Below, in pieces: positions 8,954 through 17,656 of a stretch of 64,000 nucleotides of DNA. A program made the translations under genes and the position numbers. Source of the DNA: Verrucomicrobiaceae bacterium UBA1938 (lineage in GTDB: Bacteria; Verrucomicrobiota; Verrucomicrobiia; Verrucomicrobiales; Verrucomicrobiaceae). Under the pieces are notes generated by a model that saw nothing but the letters and a program-made list of their open reading frames with translations, had not been told where the DNA came from and ran no database searches. Position 1 is the first letter of the stretch. Every line of letters starts with the position of its first letter. The stretch covers positions 1 to 64,000 of the forward strand of contig DDFC01000035.1 in NCBI GenBank assembly GCA_002336895.1. Reading direction: 5' to 3'.

Positions 8954-9844
8954 TTATTTGGCCTGAAAATAGCCGCGCTGCTTTTCACTGATGGGCAGGC
9001 CCAGCTTTTCCATGACCTTGAGCATATCCTCCCATACGGCACGCTTGGCACGGATGCCATCACCTGTTTTCTCCTCCCGCAGGATGTAGGACGGATGGTA
9101 GGTGACCATGGTGGGAATGCCGCTGGTGCTGTGAAAACGTCCGCGCAGACTGCCCACGCTGCCAGGGATGCCGAGGCCATCTGCCGCCGTGGCCCCGAGC
9201 GCCACGATGACTTTTGGCCGGATGAGATCGATCTCTGTCAGCACAAACGGCAGGCAGGCTTTCATTTCCTCAGGCTCCGGTTTGCGGTTGCCATTGCCCT
9301 GGTTTTCCATGGCGGGACGGAATTTGCAGATGTTGCTGATGTACACCTGCGAGCGCTCCAGCCCCATGGCTTTGAGAATGGCGGTGAGCTTCTGCCCTGC
9401 AGGCCCCACGAAGGGCTCTCGCAGTTTTTCCTCCTCAGCTCCCGGAGCTTCTCCCACCAACATGAGTGAGGCACGCGGATCTCCCACCGCAAAGACCATG
9501 GTCTGACGCAGGCTCTTCATTGAGCGGGCAGGCTCCCACGCCTCCGCCAGCGCACGCAGCGCGGCAAGTTTTTCCTCCAGCGTGCTTCCCTCAACCTGGA
9601 TCAGTCCGGCGGCCCGCTTGGGCTCAGGGGGCAGGTTGTCGGAACGAAGGCGCATTTCAGGCGCAGATGCGGAAACGGGTGCGCCTTCATTCCTGCGGGG
9701 GGCAGGCATCACATCGCTGAGCTTGGGCGCAGGCTCCTGCCCGAGCAGCCGCTCCATCGTTCCAGGCCGCAGCGCGATATGCGTAGCTCCCTGAAGCTGG
9801 CGCTGCTGCAGGTGCTGTATGAGGAGATCGGAGGCGGCAGACAT
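8954..9844 (-). CDS. uracil-DNA glycosylase, family 4/5-like
   Basis: A 296-residue protein of the uracil-DNA glycosylase superfamily. The first 100 residues are a low-complexity extension. The catalytic block is LMLVGEAPGAEEEKLREPFVG (shown in two parts: LMLVGEAPGAEE, then REPFVGPAGQKL), followed by VYISNICKFRP and IVALGATAADGL, and it ends with the conserved TYHPSYILR. Classical family 4 enzymes bind a 4Fe-4S cluster through an early CxxC plus two later Cys. Here the early pair is replaced by ARSMKSLR, leaving only NIC and KAC. Loss of the cluster is therefore likely. I chose the start at 9844 by composition; an in-frame ATG at 9868 is also possible. Confidence 0.82.
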   Translation of the reverse strand: MSAASDLLIQHLQQRQLQGATHIALRPGTMERLLGQEPAPKLSDVMPAPRRNEGAPVSASAPEMRLRSDNLPPEPKRAAGLIQVEGSTLEEKLAALRALAEAWEPARSMKSLRQTMVFAVGDPRASLMLVGEAPGAEEEKLREPFVGPAGQKLTAILKAMGLERSQVYISNICKFRPAMENQGNGNRKPEPEEMKACLPFVLTEIDLIRPKVIVALGATAADGLGIPGSVGSLRGRFHSTSGIPTMVTYHPSYILREEKTGDGIRAKRAVWEDMLKVMEKLGLPISEKQRGYFQAK

Positions 9845-9912
9845 GAGAGGTAATGACGAAACCAGCATGGCGAATGCCGAAAGAATGTCGAATGACTAAA
9901 TCATCCGTCATT

Positions 9913-11040
9913 TCAGCTCTGCGTGCGGGAGAGCCGCATGTCCATCCACACCGCAAGGATGAGCACCACTCCGCGGGCGATGAATTTGCGCTCAGGTGGC
10001 ACCGACATCAGCGTCATTCCATTGAGCAGGCAGGCGATGATGAGTGCTCCGAGCAGCACCCCTAGCACGGTGCCACGCCCGCCGCGCAGACTCACGCCGC
10101 CGATCACACACGCGGCCACCGCATCCAGCTCCATCAGATCTCCCACCGTGGTGGTGGACGATCCCGCATAAGCCGTCTGCATGAAGCCCGTGATGGCCAC
10201 GATGCCCCCCATGCCGCTGTAAGCGGCGATCACCGTGCGCTGCATCGGCACCCCCGACACAAAAGCCGCCTCCGTGCTGCCGCCGATGGCATACAGATGC
10301 CTGCCCAGGGCCGTGTGCTGCGTGACGGCATACACCACCAGTGTCACGCCCCCCAAGATGAGAGACGGCAGCGGAATCCCGCGAAACTGCCCGGTGACGA
10401 GCACAAAGAGCGCAATGGCCTGCGCGGTGATGAAAAGGCGCAGAAACATCATCTCCGGACTGTCCACCGCAAAGCCATGCTGCTGCCTGCGCCTGCGTGC
10501 ACTGAGCGTGGTAAAGATCAGCGCCAGAACCAGCACCGCCGCCAGCCCCCAGCCCAGTTGCACAGGCAGGTAGTAGGTGGTGAGCAGCGAGTAAAGGTTG
10601 CTCTGGCCACCGGGAGCCACGGGCACGGTCGCGTTGTCGATGACACGCCAGAAAAGCCCCTTGAAAATCAACAGTGCCCCCAGAGTGACGATGAAGGACG
10701 GCATGCGCTCATGCACAATGAAAGCCCCCATGCCCATCCAGATGAGAATGCCGCAGAGCAGCCCCAGCCCCAATGCTGCAGGCGCAGGCAGGTGATAATG
10801 AAAAACCAGCACGCTGGCGATGCCGCCCAGCAGCCCCACGCCGCTGCCCGCAGAGAGATCGATGTGGCCCGGCAGCAAAATGAGCAGCATGCCCATGGCC
10901 AGCGTGGCGGTGATGGACAGCTCCGTGGCCAGCATGGAGAGATTGCGCGCGCCGAGAAAGGCGGGCTCCTGAACAGCAAAGAACGCACAGATCGCGAGCA
11001 GTGCGATGACGATGGGCAGTTCTCGAAAGCGGAGGTTCAC
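9913..11040 (-). CDS. sugar ABC transporter permease (XylH/RbsC family)
   Basis: A 375-residue membrane protein of the branched-chain/sugar ABC permease family, most like xylose permease XylH: LLPGHIDLSAGSGVGL near residues 57-72, PSFIVTLGALLIFKGLFW, and the LDAVAACVIGGVSLRGG signature near 300. About ten hydrophobic helices are visible, with a basic interhelical insert (SARRRRQQHG, near 180). No ATPase or solute-binding protein gene is adjacent. Its 5' neighbour, 6 bp away, is a zinc-ribbon protein, so it is an orphan permease in this window and must use partners encoded elsewhere. Confidence 0.88.
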   Translation of the reverse strand: MNLRFRELPIVIALLAICAFFAVQEPAFLGARNLSMLATELSITATLAMGMLLILLPGHIDLSAGSGVGLLGGIASVLVFHYHLPAPAALGLGLLCGILIWMGMGAFIVHERMPSFIVTLGALLIFKGLFWRVIDNATVPVAPGGQSNLYSLLTTYYLPVQLGWGLAAVLVLALIFTTLSARRRRQQHGFAVDSPEMMFLRLFITAQAIALFVLVTGQFRGIPLPSLILGGVTLVVYAVTQHTALGRHLYAIGGSTEAAFVSGVPMQRTVIAAYSGMGGIVAITGFMQTAYAGSSTTTVGDLMELDAVAACVIGGVSLRGGRGTVLGVLLGALIIACLLNGMTLMSVPPERKFIARGVVLILAVWMDMRLSRTQS

Positions 11041-11046
11041 GCGGGC

Positions 11047-12117
11047 TTAGTTCTGCTGAGACATGAAGATGCCGAGGATGATCAGCAAGATCACAATGGC
11101 GATGGTGATCTTCACCCAGCTCAACGGATACTCCCCGGAGATCTTGCCCGTGGCTCCGTTCACGGCCACCTGGTAGGTCTTGGAGCCGTAGGTATAGGTC
11201 AGCAGCCAGACCGGCAGCAGCACGTGCTTGAAGGTCAGGCCACTGTATTCCGGGAAGATCTGCAGATTCCGGCTGGTGTCTCCCGGGATCTCGGAGGTGC
11301 ACTGGCTGCGCAGAATGGCATCCATGCGCTGGCGCGAATCCTGTGCTGCCTGCACGAGGTCGATCTGATACTGCTCCACCACCCAGCCAGAGAGGTAGCC
11401 GGGATCGTAGGGCAGCAGATCTGTGGTGGTGGGAAAGGGCTGCAGCTTTTCCAGCAGCGCCAGATGCACGCCTTTGGAGGCTGGAACGAGCACATCGTCA
11501 AAGTCGCTGCTCACATGCCCTGAGGCGTACTCCCAGCGGGTGTAACGAGTGCGGTTCCCCTTGCTGTCCGTTTCATAGTAGTAGTACCCCGCCTCTGCTT
11601 CCCAGGGGCACTCGGCATGGGCGTCAAAGGTCCAAAACGGCAGGTAGAGACCGTGCAGGGTGTCTGTCATGGCCTTGCCCCCAAGAGCATTCGGTGCCCA
11701 GAAGTGGCTGCCGTACCAGCGGCGGATGTCCTCCCTCACACGCCCCTGATCCACCTTAAAAGGCAGCTGGCTGCCCGGCCGGATGGGGGCGCCCACGTCG
11801 TCCACGGCAATGATGGCGGGCGAACCGCAGAAGTCGCAGCTCTGCGCCACCCGCTTTTCATCAAAGACGGAAATGGCATGGCAGCTCTGGCATTTCACCG
11901 TCTTGCGCACCGCCGCCCAGCCGCGCTGGTCATCGGGGATGGAACGCAGAGCGCTCACGAGATCATTTTCCTCCACCAGACTGCCGTCCTGCTTGAGCTC
12001 AGCGGGGGAGACGGTGCCGCAGTAGGGGCATACGAGCGCCTGCTTGGCGGGCGTCCACACCGCCTCGGCTCCGCAGGCCGGGCAGGCAAACTTGGAAATG
12101 GCGGTGACTTCAGGCAT
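11047..12117 (-). CDS. zinc-ribbon protein with C-terminal membrane anchor
   Basis: A 356-residue protein of a family often annotated as TFIIB-type zinc ribbon or, misleadingly, as a PriA-like helicase; no helicase motifs are present. Two zinc-ribbon knuckle pairs are visible: CPACG/CPYCG in the first 35 residues and CQSCH/CDFCG near 72-95. A beta-rich middle with GLYLPFWTFDA and LLPVWLLTYTYGSKTYQVAVNG follows, then one transmembrane helix (ITIAIVILLIILGIFM) near the C-terminus. The start at 12117 directly precedes the first ribbon. Its function is unknown; it may sense or scaffold at the membrane. It is the first gene of a run with the permease. Confidence 0.78.
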   Translation of the reverse strand: MPEVTAISKFACPACGAEAVWTPAKQALVCPYCGTVSPAELKQDGSLVEENDLVSALRSIPDDQRGWAAVRKTVKCQSCHAISVFDEKRVAQSCDFCGSPAIIAVDDVGAPIRPGSQLPFKVDQGRVREDIRRWYGSHFWAPNALGGKAMTDTLHGLYLPFWTFDAHAECPWEAEAGYYYYETDSKGNRTRYTRWEYASGHVSSDFDDVLVPASKGVHLALLEKLQPFPTTTDLLPYDPGYLSGWVVEQYQIDLVQAAQDSRQRMDAILRSQCTSEIPGDTSRNLQIFPEYSGLTFKHVLLPVWLLTYTYGSKTYQVAVNGATGKISGEYPLSWVKITIAIVILLIILGIFMSQQN

Positions 12118-12240
12118 GGCTGCGCGTGGTAGGGAAGCTGGCGCGATTAACCGGAGAAAACCGAAACCTGTCCATTCCAAAAAAGAACGAAAAAAAATCC
12201 TGACTTGCCCTGCCCGCAGCGGTCTTGGCAGTATGTGGGC

Positions 12241-13563
12241 ATGAAGCTCCGCCTCCCAGCCGCCCTCCTGTTTCTAGCACTGGCTGCCTGCGCCGCTGCC
12301 GAAACCGTCAAAGATCGTGAAGGCGCGGTGCGTGGAGACAAGGCCCGGCTGGAAAACGACCCGCGCTGGAACTGGAACGACGTCGATGGCGGATTCCGTC
12401 TGGCCAAGGCCACCGGCAAGCCGCTTCTGGTGGTGCTGCGCTGCCTGCCGTGCACGGCCTGCGCTGGCATCGACGCCAGCGTGCTGGAGGAGCAGGCGCT
12501 CGTCCCTCTGCTGGACCAGTTTGTGTGCGTCCGGGTGATCAACGCGAACGCACTCGACCTCCACCGCTTCCAGTTTGACTACGACCTCTCCTTTTCGGCC
12601 ATCATGTTCAACGGCGACGGCACCATCTACGGTCGCTACGGCTCCTGGCTGCACCAGAAGGACCCGAAGAACAAAACCACGGCCAGTTTTCAAAAGGCGC
12701 TGCAGGCGGCCCTGCGCCTGCACCAAGGCTACCCAGCCAACAGGGCCGCGCTTAGTGGCAAGCAGGGTGGCCCCACCCCCTACCAGACCCCCATCGAGTT
12801 TCCCACTCTGGCAGGCAAGTACCAGAGCAAGCTGGACTGGAACGGCAAGGTGGTGGCCAGCTGCGTGCACTGCCACATGGTGGGAGACGCCTTCCGCGCC
12901 TATTACCGCAGCCAGAACCAGCCCATCCCCGCCGAGTGGATCTACCCACAGCCCTCCATCGAGACGCTGGGCATCACTCTGGCCACTGACGATGTCGCCA
13001 AAGTGGAGGCCGTGGCCGCAGACTCCCCCGCCGCCAAAGCAGGCGTCCTGGCTGGCGACACCCTCACCTCCTTCAACAAGCAGCCCCTCGTATCCATCGC
13101 TGACGTCAGCTGGGTGCTTCACCGTGCGCCGGATTCCGGCTCCCTGCCCGCCACGGTCCAACGCGCCGGCCAGGAGACTGCCCTCACACTCGATCTCCCC
13201 GCCGGATGGCGCCTGCGCTCAGACATCGGCAGTCGTGTGGGCACCTGGCCCATGCGGGCCATGGCCTTCGGCGGCATGAAAATGGACGACCTCACCGATG
13301 AAGAGCGCTCCGGCCTCGGCCTGGACAAAACCCAGATGGCCCTGCGCATCTTCCACGTGGGCGAGTTCGGCCAGCATGCCGCCGCCAAAAAGGAGGGATT
13401 TAAAAAGGGCGACATCCTCGTCCAGGTGGGCGACCTGAAGCAGCGCCTCACCGAGAGCGCCCTCATCGGCGATCTCCTCCTGCACCATCTCCCCGGCGAG
13501 AAAATCCCCACCGTGGTGCTGCGCGGCCAGGAGCAGCTGGAGCTGAAACTGCCGCAGCAGTAG
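12241..13563 (+). CDS. thioredoxin-like / CxxCH / PDZ lipoprotein
   Basis: A 440-residue exported multidomain protein. Residues 1-17 end in LAAC, a good lipobox with C17. A thioredoxin-fold domain (about 45-165) carries C68LPC71TAC74, so its redox site has three cysteines. Residues 208-212 are CVHCH, a c-type haem-binding or redox motif. Two PDZ domains follow (about 241-320 and 365-435), the second with KKGDILVQVGD. This suggests a periplasmic redox protein that docks partners by PDZ domains. Similar combinations occur in Planctomycetota and Verrucomicrobiota. The start at 12241 is set by the signal peptide. Confidence 0.8.
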   Translation: MKLRLPAALLFLALAACAAAETVKDREGAVRGDKARLENDPRWNWNDVDGGFRLAKATGKPLLVVLRCLPCTACAGIDASVLEEQALVPLLDQFVCVRVINANALDLHRFQFDYDLSFSAIMFNGDGTIYGRYGSWLHQKDPKNKTTASFQKALQAALRLHQGYPANRAALSGKQGGPTPYQTPIEFPTLAGKYQSKLDWNGKVVASCVHCHMVGDAFRAYYRSQNQPIPAEWIYPQPSIETLGITLATDDVAKVEAVAADSPAAKAGVLAGDTLTSFNKQPLVSIADVSWVLHRAPDSGSLPATVQRAGQETALTLDLPAGWRLRSDIGSRVGTWPMRAMAFGGMKMDDLTDEERSGLGLDKTQMALRIFHVGEFGQHAAAKKEGFKKGDILVQVGDLKQRLTESALIGDLLLHHLPGEKIPTVVLRGQEQLELKLPQQ

Positions 13564-13613
13564 CCCCCCCTGACACCAGAGTGCGGGGCGGTCCCTCCCC
13601 CCTAAAATCCCGG

Positions 13614-13650
13614 TTGCATTCCCGGGGCGGGCCTGCATTATGCCCGCCCC
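13614..13650 (+). promoter_or_regulatory. possible rpoA promoter overlapping a perfect 9-bp inverted repeat
   Basis: GGGGCGGGC (13624-13632) and GCCCGCCCC (13642-13650) form a perfect 9-bp inverted repeat with a 9-base loop. A weak promoter-like pair, TTGCAT (13614-13619) and CATTAT (13636-13641, spacer 16), straddles it. There is no T-tract, so an intrinsic terminator for the upstream gene is less likely than an operator or a leader hairpin, but either is possible. Confidence 0.4.
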
Positions 13651-13755
13651 CTGCGAGCTGCCACATAGATCGCCGTTGGTCTCCGCGCCTGCCTCTCTCC
13701 GAGATGTGCAGGGTTCTCGCCCGGAGGTAACCCGGCACTTACCGAAACAACATAC

Positions 13756-14877
13756 ATGTCAGTACGTCTTGCCCGATTCGAGATGCCCAACCGCCTGGTG
13801 AAAAACGAGGCCACGGCAACCGATACCTACGCCCAGTTCAGTGCCGAGCCTTTCGACAAAGGCTATGGTCACACGATTGGCAACTCCCTCCGTCGCGTGC
13901 TCCTCTCCTCCCTGGAAGGCGCCGCTATCACCTCCGTGAAAATCCGCGGTGCTGAACACGAATTCACCACGCTTCCTGGCGTGCTCGAAGACGTGGTCCA
14001 GATCATCCTGAACCTCAAGAAGGTCCGCTTCAAGCACCACAGCGACGCCAAGGAGCCCCGCCTCCTCTCCATCCTGGTGGAAAAGGACGGTCCCGTGACC
14101 GCCGGCGACATCAAGGATGACAACCACTACGAAGTCATCAACAAGGACCTCGTGATCTGCACGCTGGACCGCAAGACCAAGTTTGAGTGCGAATTCGAAG
14201 TTCGCGTCGGCCGCGGCTTCTCCACCTGGGAAGAAAACAAGCGCCCTGACACCCCCATCGGCGTCATCCCGATCGACTCCATCTACAGCCCTGTCACCCG
14301 CGTGAAGTACGCTGTGGAAAACACCCGTGTGGGCCAGAACACCGACTACGACAAGCTGGTGCTCGACATCTGGACCGACGGCCGCATCACCCCGCAGGAC
14401 GCCCTCCTGCAGTCTGCCGCCATCCTGCGCCACCACCTGGACGTGTTCGTCAACTACGACGACAAGGCCATCGAATTCGAAGCCGCACCGGAAGCCCAGA
14501 GCGAGGAAAACAGCGAGCTGCGCAAGCTCCTGAACATGAGCGTCAACGAGATCGAACTCTCCGTCCGCGCCGCCAACTGCCTCAACAACGCCAACATCAC
14601 GAGCGTGGGTCAGCTGGCCATGAAGACCGAGGGCGAAATGCTCCGCTACCGCAACTTCGGCAAGAAGTCCCTCACCGAGATCAAGGAAAAGCTCGCCGAG
14701 CTGGGCCTGTCTCTGGGCATGAAGTTCGACCCTGCGCTGCTTGAGGCCACCCCTGGCGGTGTCTCCCTCCTGGCCCGCAGCAGCATGATCAGCGACGACG
14801 ATGAAGAAGCCGACTCTCTCGACTTCAGCAAGCTGGTGGACAGCCACCTGCCTGACGCCGACGACGAAGACGAGTAA
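13756..14877 (+). CDS. rpoA: RNA polymerase alpha subunit
   Basis: The alpha subunit that nucleates RNA polymerase assembly, 373 residues against the usual 310-350. The N-terminal domain has GYGHTIGNSLRRVLLSSL and the assembly motifs through DGRITPQDAL. The C-terminal domain (about 255-330) has SVRAANCLNNANITSVGQL and FGKKSLTEIKEKL with the DNA- and activator-contact helices. The extra length is an acidic tail ending in DADDEDE. A strong GGAGGT lies 27 bases before the ATG, too far to act as a normal ribosome-binding site; no in-frame start codon fits nearer to it. rplQ follows 48 bp on. Confidence 0.98.
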   Translation: MSVRLARFEMPNRLVKNEATATDTYAQFSAEPFDKGYGHTIGNSLRRVLLSSLEGAAITSVKIRGAEHEFTTLPGVLEDVVQIILNLKKVRFKHHSDAKEPRLLSILVEKDGPVTAGDIKDDNHYEVINKDLVICTLDRKTKFECEFEVRVGRGFSTWEENKRPDTPIGVIPIDSIYSPVTRVKYAVENTRVGQNTDYDKLVLDIWTDGRITPQDALLQSAAILRHHLDVFVNYDDKAIEFEAAPEAQSEENSELRKLLNMSVNEIELSVRAANCLNNANITSVGQLAMKTEGEMLRYRNFGKKSLTEIKEKLAELGLSLGMKFDPALLEATPGGVSLLARSSMISDDDEEADSLDFSKLVDSHLPDADDEDE

Positions 14878-14925
14878 TCACATCACAGGTAACACAGAAG
14901 ACATATTTTAGTTAGGATTTAGGAC

Positions 14926-15423
14926 ATGAAACACGGAAGAAAAATCGTCAAACTTCAGCGCAAGCAGGATCACCGCGACGCGCTCCTCATGAATCTCACG
15001 TGCTCCCTCATCGAGCACCGCCGCATCCGCACCACGCTCGCCAAGGCCAAGGCCCTCCGCCCCTACGCGGAGAAGCTCGTCACCCTCGGCAAGCGCGGCA
15101 CCCTGCATGCACGCCGCACCGCCCTTTCCTCCCTGCGTCACAAAGACGCTGTGAAGACGCTCTTTGAAGAGATCGCCGTGGCCTCCAAGGACCGCGTCGG
15201 TGGCTACACCCGCATCACCAAGCTCGGCCAGCGCCGCACCGACTCCGCCCCGATGGCCTACATCGAGTGGGTGGACGCCTTCGTGCCCAAGGCCGCTGCC
15301 GAGCCTGCCCCTGAAGCCGCCGCCGAACCCGCTCCTGCGGAAGAAGCTGCCGCTCCGGCCAAGAAAAAGGCCCCTGCCAAAAAGAAGGCCGCCTCCAAGA
15401 AAAAGGAAGCTGCCGCTGAATAA
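14926..15423 (+). CDS. rplQ: 50S ribosomal protein L17 with Ala/Lys-rich tail
   Basis: Ribosomal protein L17, 165 residues. The core (residues 1 to about 123) is typical: MKHGRKIVKLQRKQDHR, LMNLTCSLIEHRRIRTT and GGYTRITKLGQRRTDSAPMAYIEWV. The last 40 residues are an added low-complexity tail of Pro/Ala/Glu then Ala/Lys blocks (AKKKAPAKKKAASKKK), similar in feel to histone H1 tails. Such tails on L17 are unusual but not unknown. It forms the standard rpoA-rplQ pair and ends in a strong terminator. Confidence 0.97.
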   Translation: MKHGRKIVKLQRKQDHRDALLMNLTCSLIEHRRIRTTLAKAKALRPYAEKLVTLGKRGTLHARRTALSSLRHKDAVKTLFEEIAVASKDRVGGYTRITKLGQRRTDSAPMAYIEWVDAFVPKAAAEPAPEAAAEPAPAEEAAAPAKKKAPAKKKAASKKKEAAAE

Positions 15424-15459
15424 GCAGCCAGAGATCCAGATCACACCCTGATCAACCCA

Positions 15460-15491
15460 GCGCGGGAGTCGCAAGACTCCCGCGCTTTTTT
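15460..15491 (+). terminator. Rho-independent terminator of rpoA-rplQ
   Basis: GCGCGGGAGTC (15460-15470), loop GCAA, GACTCCCGCGC (15475-15485), then six Ts. The stem is a perfect 11 bp with a GNRA-type tetraloop. Confidence 0.95.
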
Positions 15492-15788
15492 GCGTCCTGG
15501 CCCGGTCCCTGCCAGCAAGAAAGCCTGCACCAACCGCCAGCTACCATCCCATCACCAAACCTCTCAAATGTGATAAAATCAGCCTCTTTTTCAGAACTGA
15601 ACGCCTCATGGAAAACTTTGTCACACATTTCCTGTAACGCTCCCCTGCCCCACGGGTATAAATAAACGAACCACAGCACCGTCCGCCCGGCTCCAGAAAC
15701 CCTTTTCTGAATCCCTCGACCCCGACAAAAAAGCTGATTTTTTGCTACCACCCAACGCGCATTTTGATTATACATGCATAATATTGCC
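15492..15788. other. AT-rich intergenic spacer
   Basis: About 300 bases between the rplQ terminator and the next gene, with no coding frame I can support. Base composition drops sharply here relative to rpoA-rplQ. The final 60 bases are rich in T and A (a TTTTTTGC run, then GATTATACATGCATAAT) and presumably hold the promoter of the TIGR02597 gene, but no pair of hexamers has good spacing. Confidence 0.5.
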
Positions 15789-16922
15789 ATGAAGAAGCTC
15801 CAAATTTCCCTACTCGCCCTTTCACTCACGGCAGGCGCACTGAAGGCTCAGGTTTCAACAACGCCGGTTGGCTTTAATACCATAAACGCTCTTGGCAATT
15901 CGGATACACGCTTCAGCATACCCCTCCAGCGTGCTTCCGTTTACCAAGGCTTGGTTAAAAATGTTTCTGGCAACATCATTACCGTTCAGGGACTTCCAGG
16001 TTGGACCTCAAATCAATTTCTTTATGTTTCCGGGACCCAACCAAATACATACTATGTTACGCTTACTAGCGGCAATAAAAAAGGTATGTTTTACACGATT
16101 ACTGCAAATTCTGCAGACAGTGGTACAACAGACACAACAACCCTGACAGTAGACACAGCCGGAGACATTTTGGACAACGCGTCTGGCATCATCAGTGGTG
16201 ACAGCTTGTCCGTAATTCCTTATTGGACGTTGGACACTGTATTTCCGGGCCAGGTGGGAATCACCGCCACTACTTCCATAAGCGGCGCAGGCTCAATGAC
16301 TCGTATTTTCATTCCTGATGCTAGTTCGGCTGGCGTGGATCTGGCAGCCACTACTAGTTACTACTACTACTCTGGAACAGGTTTTGGAGGAGCTGGCTGG
16401 AGACGGTCTGGTGGTGGCCTCACCAACAAAAAAAATGATGATATACTTTCGCCAGATTCATATGTGATTATTCGCCAAGATGGTGTGGCTACGACGGCAG
16501 CTATCACTGTCGCAGGAGGAGTTCCTACAAGTTCGCGTAGTTACGTCATTGGTACACTTGCGGCGAATACGGACCAGGATAATGCCATTGCCATTGACGT
16601 CCCCGTTCCCCTAACCTTGACTCAATCTAACCTTTTCGAGTCTGGTGCATTCGTAGGAACAACCAGCATCAGTGGAGCTACCGGTGATAAGCTGTTGGTC
16701 TTTGATGATACCACAGCTGCAATTGATAAAGCCGCTGTCAAATCCTACTACTATTACACTGGCACAGGATTTGGTGGCGCAGGCTGGAGATTGCAAGGAG
16801 GTGGACTCACAACCATTCGAAACAATGATGTGGTTTTCCAGCCAGGTTCAGGCTATAATATACGTAAGCAGGGGACAAACAGTCCTTCCACTGTCGTTTG
16901 GACGGTCCCCTTGAGCTATTAA
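15789..16922 (+). CDS. TIGR02597-family exported protein
   Basis: A 377-residue secreted protein with a signal peptide ending near LKAQ (residues 1-21). It fits the TIGR02597 family, known mainly from Verrucomicrobiota and its relatives and of unknown function. An N-terminal part with FSIPLQRASVYQGLV is followed by two tandem copies of about 90 residues, each with TTSISGA, a YYYYxGTGFGGAGWR stretch and a DxYxIIRQ/YNIRKQG end. It lies 47 bp before a PEP-CTERM gene and is probably co-transcribed. The DNA is AT-richer than its neighbours. Its domain plan recurs at the C-terminus of the giant protein encoded at 45046-63600. The start is set by the signal peptide. Confidence 0.82.
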   Translation: MKKLQISLLALSLTAGALKAQVSTTPVGFNTINALGNSDTRFSIPLQRASVYQGLVKNVSGNIITVQGLPGWTSNQFLYVSGTQPNTYYVTLTSGNKKGMFYTITANSADSGTTDTTTLTVDTAGDILDNASGIISGDSLSVIPYWTLDTVFPGQVGITATTSISGAGSMTRIFIPDASSAGVDLAATTSYYYYSGTGFGGAGWRRSGGGLTNKKNDDILSPDSYVIIRQDGVATTAAITVAGGVPTSSRSYVIGTLAANTDQDNAIAIDVPVPLTLTQSNLFESGAFVGTTSISGATGDKLLVFDDTTAAIDKAAVKSYYYYTGTGFGGAGWRLQGGGLTTIRNNDVVFQPGSGYNIRKQGTNSPSTVVWTVPLSY

Positions 16923-16969
16923 CAGAGAGCATCACGCATTCACAAGTTCTCAAAAACTGCAAATTCATC

Positions 16970-17629
16970 ATGAAATTGGGCAATCTCATCACTGCGAGCA
17001 TTTTGTTCGTGAGTTCTTCTTTGTTTGGAGCCACGACTATTACCTTTGATCTGGAGGCAGATTCTCTGAGAACTAGCGCAGGAGCGCTTGCTGGCGATGG
17101 AGTGGTTATGCTTGTTGCTGACACAAGCGGACTTGGCAATTTCGGAGCAGTTCAAACTGGAGCATCTTTTACGGCTGGCTCATTTCTGGATGCAGCCAAT
17201 AAAGAACTAGTATTGTATTCCAGCACCATTTCAGCCACCACAGGGACGGCTGGAGCTTTTGCGGCCTTCACCTCAAGCATTACACCCGGTTCAGGAATTT
17301 ACTCCGCACTATCTTCAGGCAACCCACTCGCTTTGCTTTGGTTCCCCACGCTTACAGCTGCTAACACCACTGCGTCCATAGGAGATTCATATGGCATCTA
17401 CACCGGCAACGGTAACGCTGATGGAAGCAGTGCTTGGGTGACGCCTTCGAGCACCAGTAGCGGCTACAAGCTTTACATGTTCACTCAAAGTGCGCAGATC
17501 GCTACCGGAACAAATGCCAATTCAATTGGCAATGCAACCTTGACAGTTGGTGCCGTTCCAGAACCCAATCGTGCGCTTCTTGCAGCTATGGGCTTGGGCA
17601 TGACCCTCCTACGCCGCCGCCGTCGCTAA
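16970..17629 (+). CDS. PEP-CTERM sorting-domain protein
   Basis: A 219-residue exported protein. Residues 1-20 are a signal peptide (SSSLFGA end). The middle is a Thr/Ser/Ala-rich beta domain without recognisable enzyme motifs. The C-terminus is a textbook PEP-CTERM signal: VPEPNRAL, a hydrophobic LLAAMGLGMTLL helix, then RRRRR. Such signals are recognised and cleaved by exosortase (EpsH), which delivers the protein to the cell surface or polysaccharide matrix; no exosortase gene is in this window. It is the second gene after the TIGR02597 gene and shares its lower GC content. Confidence 0.88.
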   Translation: MKLGNLITASILFVSSSLFGATTITFDLEADSLRTSAGALAGDGVVMLVADTSGLGNFGAVQTGASFTAGSFLDAANKELVLYSSTISATTGTAGAFAAFTSSITPGSGIYSALSSGNPLALLWFPTLTAANTTASIGDSYGIYTGNGNADGSSAWVTPSSTSSGYKLYMFTQSAQIATGTNANSIGNATLTVGAVPEPNRALLAAMGLGMTLLRRRRR

Positions 17630-17656
17630 CTACTGCCCCAACTACACTTCTTCTCT

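Noticed and set aside
12442..12463. Possible selenocysteine or frameshift at the CxxC region of the thioredoxin-like protein
   Set aside because: The codons are ordinary Cys codons in one open frame, with no in-frame TGA.
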